A stretch of 64,000 bases of DNA from Cryptomeria japonica (Eukaryota; Streptophyta; Pinopsida; Cupressales; Cupressaceae): positions 442,275,213 to 442,339,212 of the forward strand of contig NC_081407.1 in the NCBI RefSeq assembly GCF_030272615.1, given 5' to 3'. The position numbers and the translations under genes were made by a program. The notes under the pieces are model-generated. The model ran no database searches, was not told the DNA's origin, and saw only the letters and a list, made by a program, of their open reading frames with translations. Below are positions 54,614 to 64,000 of the stretch, piece after piece. Every line of letters starts with the position of its first letter. The stretch's first letter is position 1.

Positions 54614-57415
54614 TGTTGGCATTATTGGCATTAAGTTGTCATTGATGTCAACTAGTTTGGCATGGTCACTGGTGAGTAAGAAGTGGTGACTAGTATAGGA
54701 TAAGTAAGACATGATGATGTCAATCCATATGTGTGTAATCAGATAGAAGGTAGGTTAATGGTACACATTAAATGCTTCATCTACCAGTAAAGCAGGCTCA
54801 CCGGTAAGGCAAGCAAGAGAAGAACTAAAGGATGTAAACCGATACACTCAAAGAAGTTTAATTCTACTGGTAAATGGATTGAGATGTTGGACCAACATGA
54901 TTGATGAAAGGCCAAGTTGATCCACCGACAGAGAATAGGTATGCAGGTATGAAGGCCCATCGTTGAAGTTAGGTTATACCGGTAAGGTGAGTTGAACTGA
55001 TAGTCAATCTTGGTCAATAAAGAATGTCAAGCCGAAATAGCAAACCAAGAAGAGGTGGATGTCAACAAAGATGACATTTGGAAGCTAGATGGTGATCATG
55101 CACAGGTCGGTGAAGTGTTCATTGATGTAACAGTCAGCAAGCAGGTTGGCTTTTATAAAGAACCTGCAAGTCATGGGAGGATGGCAGAAGATTGTTGCTC
55201 GAGGAATACAAGGTGGAAAGCAATTGAACTAATCTTGCAAGAAGATCTGATCTTCATACCCGTTTGTTGGAGGACATAGCCTAGCCATTAATGGCATGTG
55301 ACAAAGAAACACAAAAAGCATAGAGCAGACATCCAAATATAGAAAACACACATTGGAATGTGAGGAGTTGGCGGTGTTTATTGATGACGTGTAAATCATC
55401 TCTCCAGAAAAGCAAATCAGATCAAATCTAATATGGATCGAGCTGGTGAAGGAAAAACCTAACACGACACTGTTTGAATGCTTTTTGGCGGGAACCCTAG
55501 AAGATAAATATGTGAGCTCGAGACTGGAAGCAGTTGATGTTTGATGTGAAGTGTGAGAGAGAAGAGAGCCTAAGCAAGGAGAAATATTATTAGCCTTAGA
55601 TTTTATTTTGAGAAAGTTGTAGTGTGAGTTAGCAGGCAAACCGGTGAGAGGGTCTAACTGGTAGAGATAGAGTAATCAACAAACTGTTGTAGTTCTAACA
55701 GTCAAGCAAATCGGTGAGAAGTGATTGGTTAAGAAGGAATCCAAGAGTGACATAGTGAAGTGTGAGGCTGAGGGAGAGAGAAGAGAGGCTAGGATTAATC
55801 GATGAGTGATTAGAGAGAGTAATCTGATAATCGGAAGTGTGAGAACCAATGAAGAAGAGGAGGTTGTTAATCGCCAAAAAACCATTGATCAGGTGTTGTA
55901 GATCTCATTTGCAACCAGGTTCTATAACTGTATCAAAATTGTATTTCATTATACAACATTCAGTTGGAGCTTGGTGTAGGGGTTGGTGCTCCTTGGGTTG
56001 GTGTTGTTGGTAATATGGAGGAATTGATTATGTGATGTTAACACTAGCTGTTATGGTTGGTTACCAGCAGATAGGTTTTGGTTATTGGTAGAAGAACTAG
56101 TGTTACCAGTAAGGGTTTAAGGTTTAACTAGCAGAGCTTTTACTGAGAATCTTTGACAGGATGCATAAGTGCTATTGGTGTGGGTTTTAGATGGAATTCT
56201 GGATGCAGAAGGAGATCCTTGATCGTACCTCAACTAATTGGAGACATCACTTTGGCATGGTGGACCTAGATTAGGTCTGGTACCTATCCAGGTTATGGAC
56301 CGATATCATGTTAACATGTTCTCTACATGTTACCAAGATGTTTTATGGATTGGTTAATGTTGTTTTGATCTTAAGCCAACATGGCATATCATTGTAATAT
56401 GCATGTATGTAATGATCTTATTGTAATATCTTTTAGGTGGCCAACCTAATTGGTTTAGGCCTTAGGGTTTGTATAAATTGATGTAAGATCTCATTATAGA
56501 TCAGGGTATGGGAATGAAGAATATGTTCGTAGTCGTGGAATGAAATATCATATGCGAAGGAGATTTGGTCGATCATAGGTGATCGAATTGGCTTTAAGTA
56601 AGAGGTCAAAGGCCTCCGATATTGAGCTTAATTGGGACTGTAATCAGGCATGGTAGATGCTATCTCTGACAGTTCATTCTTCTGTATTGTTGTCCAATTA
56701 CCTTGAGGTGGTTATAACCTCTTTGTAGTTAGTGAGACTTATTTGTAATGAGCAGTACGCTCTAGGAAGTGTGCCTTCATGCATGTGCAGTCCCCTTATT
56801 GTCTCACATACTTTCTGTAGGAAGTATCATCTGACTGTGGGTAGGCTTCCCACCGTGGTTTTTCCCTTTACCAGGTTTTCCATGTACAAATCATGGTGTT
56901 ATATGGTATGGTTGCATTTTGTTAATTATATTTTTCATTCTTAAGTTGTATTGCTTGCCGGTATCTGTTTCTGCTATTCCGGTATTCAATGTTTATGTGC
57001 TCCGATTAAAGGTTATAAAGTGGTTTAATTTATATAATCTGTTGACAACTAATTCACCCCCCCCTCTTAGTTGTCTACCGGTTATCCTAACAAGTGCCCT
57101 AAATCAGTAGGGGTTGGTGCTCCTTGGGTTGGTGCCCTAAATCATTGTAATCTGTTGTTTCATTGTGAGGTTGGATTAGAGCAGTAGACTCCAACAACAT
57201 TTCTCACCAAGGTTTTTCCCATATTGAGTTGTCCTTGTACATTTGGTGTTGTGGGTTATGCATTTGTGTTTTTGCCTCTTTTTATATCCACATTTATCTT
57301 ACCAGTTTGATTTTTTAGTGCTTAGGGTGATAACCGGTATTCCAAGGTTGTTTAAAAGGAAAAGAATTTAGGAACCACTGATTCACCCCCTCTCAGTGGT
57401 ATATTGTGTTCAACA
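54614..57415 (+). repeat. A 3' LTR (interrupted)
   Basis: It starts TGTTGGCATT, ends GTTCAACA and pairs with 31581-33286. It is lengthened by the solo LTR at 56005-57092. Right duplication GATAT at 57416-57420. Confidence 0.93.
56005..57092 (+). mobile_element. Solo LTR inserted in A's 3' LTR
   Basis: 1088 bases with TGTTGG...CCTAACA ends, absent from A's 5' LTR at the same site. The flanks read GGTGT left and AGTGC right; the empty site in the 5' LTR implies GGTGC, so each copy carries one transition. No internal region or second LTR is present, so it is a recombination product of a further copia family. A TATA-like TATAAATT is at 56472-56479. Confidence 0.88.
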
Positions 57416-58592
57416 GATATCTTAAGAGCTAGGGTTCTCTCAGTAACATAGGTAGGAAGGTGGAAGGGCTCCCCAGAGAAGCCATGCACTTAGACAAAAG
57501 GGAAATCCTTACCCAAGAACCAGTCACAGTGGGGTGGTTCATTACTCATCCAATTTATTTGGACTTGAGAAAAATGAGCAAGAGGCTCCTTAGGGATGAC
57601 ACCAAAACCGTAAAGGATGGGAGCCAGGAAATAGTTTGAAAACTGGTATACATCATAAGTGGCTAATAGTATAGGGGTTTAGGAGGACACAGGAATTATG
57701 TTTCCTAACTCATCATGCTTAGCCAATGGCATGAACTGACTAAATAAAATGACACTTTGGTGTACGAATAAATGAACTAGGAATGAGGCAAACCTAAACC
57801 GTCATGATTTCTCAAATTAGACCAACTACCTCACCATTTCTCTTGCTATCAACACAGAGAAGTCAAAATGGAATGACTCTTTCTGCTTCTGGCATTTGAA
57901 CAAGAAATCCATCATAGGAGTAGTGATCTCTCGGTCATTGTCATGACCGCATAGGAACACAATGGTAGAGGAGATATCTTTGAGATCATCTTGCCTTAAA
58001 TCACTATAGTGGATAGGGAGTTTTGGAGGCTTGATCACTGAACTACTGTTCAGATTAGCTTGACAAAATGGGATAATATCCTACCTAGAATGTCAATAGT
58101 CTTCCATAGAGTCTTTATCAAACACCTCTATGTTGTCAATTTTTGGGCAACACGGCATGTCCCGAATAGCTTCTAAGGTTATGACGACCCACAGAGAGGA
58201 GCCCTATATAGTAAGAGAGTCTGGCATGAACCTACTTGTGCATGCAGCCACAAATTCTAGACAATGTGGAACCATAGGGACCATGAACTGAGGAGTGCCA
58301 GAATTCTAGAATTTGAATGTCGTAGACTATAGCTCGTTTATGTGATTTAGCATTCTTCCGCACTCAGCCTCTGTGAGATCTATTGGCTATCTATATAGTT
58401 TGGGCTCAATGACCTCTTCTAAAGAATCAATCACCACCACAAAATCACAGGTGATTATATTTGATTTGGGTTTGGTTCTTGGATATTCTGGCTTGTCGGG
58501 CATGGCGTGGGACGCGTATGAAATTTACTCGTATATGTCCACCCACATTTCATCCTGGAAAGGATTTGAGGTTGTTGTATCCATCTCCATTT
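57416..58592 (-). pseudogene. Decayed unknown ORF, N-terminal part
   Basis: Minus-strand reading that begins at an ATG near 58592 (MEMDTTTSNPFQDEMWVDIYE) and runs through stops near 58525, 58398 and others. The longest later open piece is 58038-57826 (PPKLPIHYSDLRQDDLKDI). It continues across A into 31580-28754. I do not recognise it. An upstream in-frame Met at 58761 extends it, but the context around 58592 looks better. Confidence 0.45.
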
Positions 58593-59147
58593 TTTGCAGG
58601 TGAGCTTTTTTTGACACTATAAATTTTGGCGCCGGGAATGCAACTTGAAAATATGACATGCACTTTTGAAGCTCTTTTCCTTTAATGTATCGCATGCCTA
58701 GATTTGTGTGTGAAAAGGAGGCATTTATGATAGGTATCTGTCGACACCTATGCCACTTCATTTTCCAAGCAACGTTAATGCTAAACTAGGAAGAAGCACT
58801 GCCACTTGCATTTTTGAAAAGATGTTAGCCCACTACACCGTCATTCCAATCCACTAGAGCTGATCTGCCTGTCCAGACGGATCTCTTTATTTAAGAGAAA
58901 ATACATAGCCACTGAAGCTCGCATGAGCCAAAATAGACCTGCGGACTACTGGGTTAAGGCACGATGTACTCTAAAATACGTGTAGCGTTTGAGTACACTA
59001 TTTTTCTTTTCGAGGCTCTAGATAGGACATACACAACCTTCAGGCTTGACTCCATTCACTTGTGCGAGTAATGAGAAAAGACAGCCACATCCAAGATCGA
59101 GGGTGTTGGCTCTTAATTTGATTTTATTACTCAGAGTTGGAAATTAG
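58593..59147. other. Spacer left of the antisense ORF
   Basis: No gene supported. It has mixed composition and is more GC-balanced than most of the window. It should hold the upstream region of the plus-strand ORF, or part of element D's 3' LTR, but I could not define LTR ends. Confidence 0.4.
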
Positions 59148-59156
59148 CTATAAATA
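59148..59156 (+). promoter_or_regulatory. TATA box before the antisense ORF
   Basis: CTATAAATA, 67 bases upstream of the ATG at 59215, at a distance fitting a short 5' leader. Sequence only. Confidence 0.5.
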
Positions 59157-59214
59157 TGTCTATTCAGACATTCCTTTGCACAGAAGTTAGCTCATTGACA
59201 GAGTTTCTTGAGTT

Positions 59215-59907
59215 ATGGATACTCCCATCAGGCTTACCAACAATAAGGCACGAGTCGCTTTTCTTGGCAATATTTTAGACTGAAGGTTACAAAGAATAAC
59301 GTGGTGGAAAAATCCATTCATCAATGTTGTAATTAGATGGGTGCTCGAGGAAGATTTCATTGACAACATTGATAAATATCATGTCAACACCTATATCTGC
59401 TCCCGCCTCATGGCTTCATTACTAGATTCTAGGACAGACGAGTACCTAACGATGGAGCTGACTAAGACACTCTTCCCATCAGAGTGTCTAGGCAACCTTA
59501 AGGATGTCATGGAATACTTCATCCCTTTCAGAGGTTTTCCCTTGGCCTCGGACTTGCAGCGTTTCATCACCCTTGGAGAGGAGGTGACTTGGTATCTACT
59601 TATAGGTGGCTTAAAGAGTATGTCATTGTCCGCTCATCGCCTATGCGTAGAGCGCATTGCAAAGTTCCTCCTCGGAGTCCATCTAATAGTGCCCACTTCG
59701 GCTAGCACAACATGGTATACCGAGTTTTGGGACTACATCTTCTTGCAGATCCTGATGCCGCATATTCTTCCAAACCTGGTGCTCATGTTGATATCTCAAG
59801 AATTCGACGGTGACTCCGGCCATGAGTGGATGGGAGATGATGATGATGATGAAGATGATGAATTGAGATTTCTCATGAAAGAGGATGTAGATGAGGAAGA
59901 CAACTGA
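59215..59907 (+). pseudogene. Antisense ORF beside element D
   Basis: Frame from ATG 59215 (MDTPIRLTNNKARVAFLG) with one TGA at codon 23, then open from there to 59907; the longest Met-initiated piece is 59341-59907, 188 codons. Total about 230 codons. The centre is helical and mixed in character (YICSRLMASLLDSR, LCVERIAKFLLGVHL). The C-terminus is strongly acidic, with a run of Asp/Glu. I do not recognise a domain. It lies 230 bases beyond D's integrase on the opposite strand. That is the position of the antisense ORF known between integrase and 3' LTR in some Tat elements such as Grande. A captured host gene is the alternative. Confidence 0.65.
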
Positions 59908-60136
59908 AAGATTGCCACCCTGCTACAAAGATCTTCCACCCTACTACTTAAAATCTATAGGTTGCAAGCCTTTTTATGCATTGTATAAAGATACTAATAT
60001 ATATAATATAATGACTATTTTTGCTTGTTTACGACGTATCTTATGATTTACTATTTTTCCTTACAATGCATGAAGAAACATAATTAAATAAATAAGGCAC
60101 ACTAAAATACATTATTTACATTGGGGGCACTAAGCT

Positions 60137-61336
60137 TTAATAGAAAGGTATAAGATGAAACCCGTTAATCGAGATTTTGAGAGATTCCCCTTGCATATTC
60201 TTGAGGTTGAATGCATTAAACCCCTTACAATTAGTGATGTGGAAGGGTCCCTCCCATAAACCATCAAACTTAGCATGCCAACCTAGATTGGCCGCCCTCT
60301 CATTATATTTTAAAATAAGATCACCCATTTTGAGCTCCGGGTGAGAACTCTTCTTGTTATCAAACCACCTCTTGATGGTTTATTAGCAGTTTTGAAGAGA
60401 TTCAAACGCCGCTTCCCTTGCTTCTTCTAGCTCCATAAGTTCTACCAACCTTACCTCCATGGGCTCATTTTCAGCCACCTCAAAGGACTTGAGGAGTTGC
60501 AAAGAGGGGATCTCCAAAGATACAGGGAATAAGGCATCTTTGTCGTAGACCAGCTTGTATGGAGAGTTATTTAAAATCTGCTTAGGAATGATTTGGTCCA
60601 CCCATAACACGCTTCTCAAGTGGTGATGCCACTCCCTTTTATGTTCAGACCCCATTCTTTTAATGAATCTTATGAGGTTCTTATTGGTGGATTCAACTAG
60701 GTCATTTCCTTGAGGGTAATAATTCAAGGAAGTCTTCAGATATATACCCTGGCTGAGAGAAAATTGGGTTACACAGGATCTCATGAATGGCCACACATTA
60801 TCCGATATTATGGTCTTTGGCGGACCATACCGGCATACTACCTCCTCCAAAAATGCTAGTATTTTTGTTTCTGATGAATTCCTTAGGGGTACAACCTCAA
60901 ATCGTCTGGTGAAGTAGTCAGTGGCAGTAAGGACCCACTTGTGTCTGATTGAGCTAGGCGGATTAATCATCCCTATAAAATCCAAACCCCATTGAGTAAA
61001 GGGTTCTTCCACCATTATTGGCCTAAGTGGCATTGCTGCCTTCCTGTGCCTACCACTGTAGTATTGACACTCCTTGTATTCTCTTACCAGAGCATGTGTG
61101 TCTTTAAACATTGAGGGCTAGAAATACCCAGCAAGGGTAATCTTGATGATGGTGGTTTGTGCTGAATAATGCCCCCCTGAAAGGCCATGATGGAATTCGT
61201 GAAAGATCTTACGGTCTTGGTCTTGGTCTACGCAACAGAGTAGAATCCCATCAAAATTCCTTTTAAAAAGCACTCCTTCAACAAGGCAGAAGCTGCTATT
61301 ATGCATCTTGTAGAATCTCCTCTTTTTAGGATCCAA
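60137..61336 (-). pseudogene. D integrase
   Basis: Zinc module HEFHHGLSGGHY, then REYKECQYYSG where one Cys of the H-H-C-C set has become Tyr. The core has Asp in GLDFIGMI and Asp in IISDNVWPF, and a Glu in LVESTNKN is retained. Then REWHHHLRSVLW. The last part, GDLILKYN and WEGPFHI, is the tail common to plant Ty3 integrases. Stops near 61115 and 60380 break it. Confidence 0.85.
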
Positions 61337-61445
61337 CCTGCTTCCGTTGGCTCAGAGGCAACCTTTTTATGCATCTTTTTAGAATCTCCATGAAGTGCTT
61401 TCGACTCTCGATCCAACCTGCTTCCGTTGGCTCAGAGGCAAACAT
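61302..61445. repeat. Local duplication in D between RNase H and integrase
   Basis: Two diverged units, about 61302-61365 and 61370-61442. Each runs from ATGCATCTT..TAGAATCTCC to a shared 30-base end beginning GATCCAACCTGCTTCC. The overlap of the two reading frames here follows from it. Confidence 0.8.
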
Positions 61446-62123
61446 CACAACTTCCTCCACAGTAGTCTCAACCTCTCGAGGGCCAAACTCTTGGGCTATA
61501 TATTCGTAAAGGCCTTTTCCAGGGATTACCTTAGTGGGCCTGACATCTTTGTCATATTCTAAGATCTTGGTAATCCAGTTTTCCCTTTTCTCTATAATGT
61601 CGCCCTCCATTATATATTCCCTCACTGAAGGGTGAGCAACATACATAGTAGTCTTATTGCAGGCAATGAAATGCTTGAAATTTTTGAGGCCTTTGACAAT
61701 GGCCAGTGCTTGCTTTTCAACAAAGTTGTGTTTAGACTCATACTCCTTTAGAGTTTTGGAATGAAAGGCTATTGGATGCTCACCCTTTTTGTCTGCATTT
61801 TTCTCGGTTAGTACCACGACAATGCTATAATTGCTAGAGAAAACATACATTATGAAATCTCTAGACATATCAGGGTTTGAGAGTACCAGAGTGGAAGAGA
61901 TGGAGTCTTTGATTTTCTCAAACACCTCTTTTTCTTTAGTAGACCATTTAAAATGTATGCCCCTTTTAAGCATTAGCGTGATAAGCCTCACCATTCCAGC
62001 AAAGTCTGAGATGAAATGACTAACAAAGTTGACCTTCCCTAGGAAGGGCTGGACGCCCTTCTTGTTGATGGGAAGAGGAAGCTCTTTTATTTCCTTCACT
62101 CAATTTGGATCGATGGAGACTCC
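61326..62123 (-). pseudogene. D RNase H
   Basis: RT-linked RNase H: QPFLGKVNFVSHFI (connection), FKWSTKEKEVFEKIK, then SRDFIMYVFSSN in place of the usual Asp-containing strand. HPIAFHSKTLKEYESKH and FVEKQALAIVKGLKNFKHFI follow. It is open for 257 codons, but the 3' end runs into the local duplication. Confidence 0.8.
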
Positions 62124-62861
62124 TTATTTGGACACTACGTGTCCCAATAATTTCCCTTGCAGGACCCCAATGATGTATTTCTTTGGGTTCAATGAAATGC
62201 CAAATTCCAAACACTTATGGAAAACTAGCTTGAGATGATCAAAATGATCTTCTTTATGCTTTGAAAATACCGTCAAGTCATCTAAATATATGAGGATGAT
62301 TTTATTAATCATCTCCTTAAAAGTCAGATCCATAGCCCTCTAAAAAGTGGCACCTACGTTTGACAATCCAAATGACATTTTCTGGTAAGCAAATATTTCC
62401 CATTTGGTTGTGAAGGTGGTCTTATGTTGGTCTTCTATCTTTACAAACACTTGGTTATAACCCAAGAATCCATCCAACATCGAAAACATCTTAGACCCAG
62501 CCACGGTGCTTAACAGCTTTTCCATTGGTGGCAAAGGGTAATGATCTTTTAGAGAAGCTTGGTTCAAGTCACAGAAGTCCACACAGAGCCGAATATCCCC
62601 ATTCTTCTTTTTGACTGGTACCAAATTTGATACCCATGTACTATGCTTGACAGGGTAGACAATCTTGGACTCTATTAATTTCTTTAGCTCTTGAGCCATG
62701 AGAACCTCAATCTTCATAATTACAAGTCTTTGCTTTTGTCGAACTGGCTTGGCCCCATCAGGAAGCTCAATGGTGTGTTGAATGATGCTAGAATTGTAAC
62801 CTTTCAAATCCTCATATGACCATGCTATCATGTCCATGTATTCATGACAATATAAAGCCAA
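62124..62861 (-). pseudogene. pol: D reverse transcriptase
   Basis: Ty3 RT: STWVSNLVPVKKKNGDIRLC, VDFCDLNQASLKDHYPLP, a GYNQVFV stretch and MSFGLSNVGATF, then a stop near 62340. The same frame then gives the catalytic YLDD at 62277-62288 and LEFGISLNPKKY. YLDD rather than YVDD is a common Ty3 variant. Two or three nonsense stops. Confidence 0.88.
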
Positions 62862-62867
62862 CCTTTC

Positions 62868-63203
62868 TCAGTCTCCTGGGGAAACTCCCTTTCCGACCTT
62901 AAGTGTTCTCCCATTCCCTACTGACATTTTGACATAGTCACCCTTATCGGCTGTGAATTTTCGATTGTCATTTTTAGCATCATCATGATCAAATAAATTC
63001 TCCAGGGTGATCAATCCATTTGGGAGCTTATTGGATTTCAATTGAATGATTTGATCCCTGTAAGCCTCCTTTACTTTAGACTGCATTTGATCAGCAAACT
63101 CTCTGGAGTTTTGAATGAATAGAGCAATTTTTTCATCACTCTCAAAAATGTGCAAGTGGGTGTAATTGTCTAGAATAGCTGGCTGAATGACCATGCAGAC
63201 CAC
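62868..63203 (-). pseudogene. D linker between RNase H and RT
   Basis: 111 open codons in the same frame as RT. Its end runs on past one stop into the stretch MIAWSYEDLKGYNSSIIQH, the conserved lead-in to RT in plant Ty3 elements. Confidence 0.65.
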
Positions 63204-63872
63204 CTAAGGTTTGGTGAGCAAATCCACAACAAGGTTGAATTGTGACCCAATAGTTTCCATATGATCAAGAGATGCATTTATCTTTCGAGGAATCCTTTGG
63301 ATTTTGAAAGCATCAAAGCTTTCAATCAAATCCCATGTCCTATGGCGGTAGGACCTCATGTAGACATGCTTGGCACTTGAGATTCCTTGGACTTGGTGCA
63401 CTATCAGCTTAGAATCACCTAAAACTTTCAATTGTTTTATTCCCATCCTTTTTGATAAACTTAGGCCTTGGATTAGCCCTTCATATTCCGCTTCATTGTT
63501 GGAGCAAGAAAACTGCACGAGGAAAGACCTCAAGACTTGTTCACTGGAAGGTGAAGTAAGGCAAATTCCAGCGCCTGAACCTACCTTGCATCTTGCACCA
63601 TCAAAGTGCAAGGTCCAAAGTGCAGAAGACATATCCTCTTTAGTTAGTGGCCTCTTGGTTAATTTTGGGATAATCTGATCCTCGTAAAAAATACAGTAGG
63701 TACCAAGACCCATGGGATGGTAATTGGAATATGGATCAGAATTTATGATTTCATTGCGAAAAACTTTCTGCTTTGGTGTTATATCCCCGATCACCTCTTC
63801 ATGATCTAGAAGTTCTACAGTTCTTCTCTCCTCATTAGAGATGGAGGTATGAGTAGGATCAAAGTTGAGCAT
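63204..63872 (-). pseudogene. D archaeal-type RNase H, upstream of RT
   Basis: 222 codons, RNase H of the archaeal type: WTLHFDGARCKVGSGAGI (first Asp), NNEAEYEGLIQGL (Glu), LKVLGDSKLIVHQVQG (Asp), and a final INASLDHM. In frame with the linker and RT. The N-terminal 80 residues (TVELLDHEEVIGD, YHPMGLGTYCIF) are a linker I cannot name. In G the equivalent domain lies after RNase H, so its place here is notable. Confidence 0.82.
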
Positions 63873-64000
63873 AGCCTGATCAACTACATGCTTGGTGTGT
63901 AGGGTCTCTGAAAGAATTTTGATCTTAGCACCATGCTAGGTCTGGAGGATGAGGTGGGACCAATCTAAAGATAAGTAACCTCCTATCTTGGAGGTAAAGT

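Larger units (their letters stand above)
31581..57415 (+). mobile_element. A: Sirevirus-like Ty1/copia element
   Basis: LTRs TGTTGGCATT...GTTCAACA at 31581-33286 and 54614-57415. The initiator-Met PBS is intact. Domain order gag, protease, integrase, RT, RNase H identifies Ty1/copia. A long Gag with coiled coil and several knuckles, and repeated GGGGGAG tracts before the 3' LTR, are features reported for Sireviruses. B (36316-52061) is inserted in the integrase core and a solo LTR (56005-57092) in the 3' LTR. Without these, A is about 9 kb. Many in-frame stops and at least two frameshifts make it inactive. LTRs differ by roughly 9-10% in the first 200 bases by eye. Confidence 0.95.
60137..63872 (-). 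mobile_element. D: Tat-like Ty3 pol region, partial
   Basis: Decayed Ty3 pol read right to left: archaeal-type RNase H, linker, RT, RNase H, integrase. One frame holds from 63872 to 61326 with about five in-frame stops. A second frame holds from 61336 to 60137 with more. Gag, protease and both LTRs are outside the window or unrecognised. The RNase H order differs from G. Confidence 0.85.

Noticed and set aside
58625-58645. PBS-like TTTTGGCGCCGGGAATGC on plus
   Set aside because: It resembles common plant PBS text, but no LTR end precedes it and no plus-strand element follows. It also falls inside the upstream extension of a minus reading.
1-64000. CRISPR arrays, tRNA or rRNA genes, and plasmid or phage features
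   Set aside because: No direct-repeat/spacer pattern, cloverleaf or rRNA core was seen, and the content is plant nuclear retrotransposons.

Overview
This window is repeat-dense plant nuclear DNA, built mostly from nested LTR retrotransposons. I see no intact host gene, rRNA, tRNA or CRISPR array. Ty1/copia elements with a TGGTATCAGAGC primer-binding site, and Ty3 elements of the plant Tat type with a second, archaeal-type RNase H, point to a seed plant. The depth of nesting and the abundance of old copies suggest a large, slowly purging genome such as a conifer's, but that is inference.

Left part. Bases 1-4335 are gene-free and AT-rich. A GC-rich array of regularly spaced hairpins (4482-4670) lies between two AT microsatellites. 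A decayed Ty3 gag-protease remnant follows (5885-7142, minus). It abuts element B2 (7222-28753, minus), a copia-like element with coiled-coil/zinc-knuckle ORF1 and uncharacterised ORF2 but no protease, integrase or reverse transcriptase. A nearly full-length Tat-type Ty3 element, here called G (8437-22230, plus), sits inside B2 with target duplication GACAT.

Right part. A decayed minus-strand coding region of unknown family (28754-31580 and 57416-58592) was split by copia/Sirevirus-like element A (31581-57415, plus, duplication GATAT). A's integrase is split by element B (36316-52061, plus, duplication GATGG), a second copy of the B2 family. B's 3' LTR is split by element C (43556-51400, minus, duplication GTGTT), a gag-protease-only Ty3-like element. 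A's 3' LTR also carries a solo LTR (56005-57092). At the right edge is a decayed minus-strand Ty3 pol (element D, 60137-63872) with domain order archaeal RNase H, RT, RNase H, integrase. Just beyond its integrase is an antisense ORF with its own TATA box (59215-59907).

How they fit together. A carries a copia pol, while B and B2 lack one but share A's PBS, PPT and gag C-terminal module. G carries a Tat pol, while C lacks one but shares G's unusual PBS and similar LTR ends. The window therefore seems to hold two autonomous/non-autonomous pairings, with insertion order A, then B, then C (the LTR pairs agree by eye). All copies here carry stops or frameshifts. The most interesting unexplained pieces are B-family ORF2, the antisense ORF beside D, and the hairpin array.
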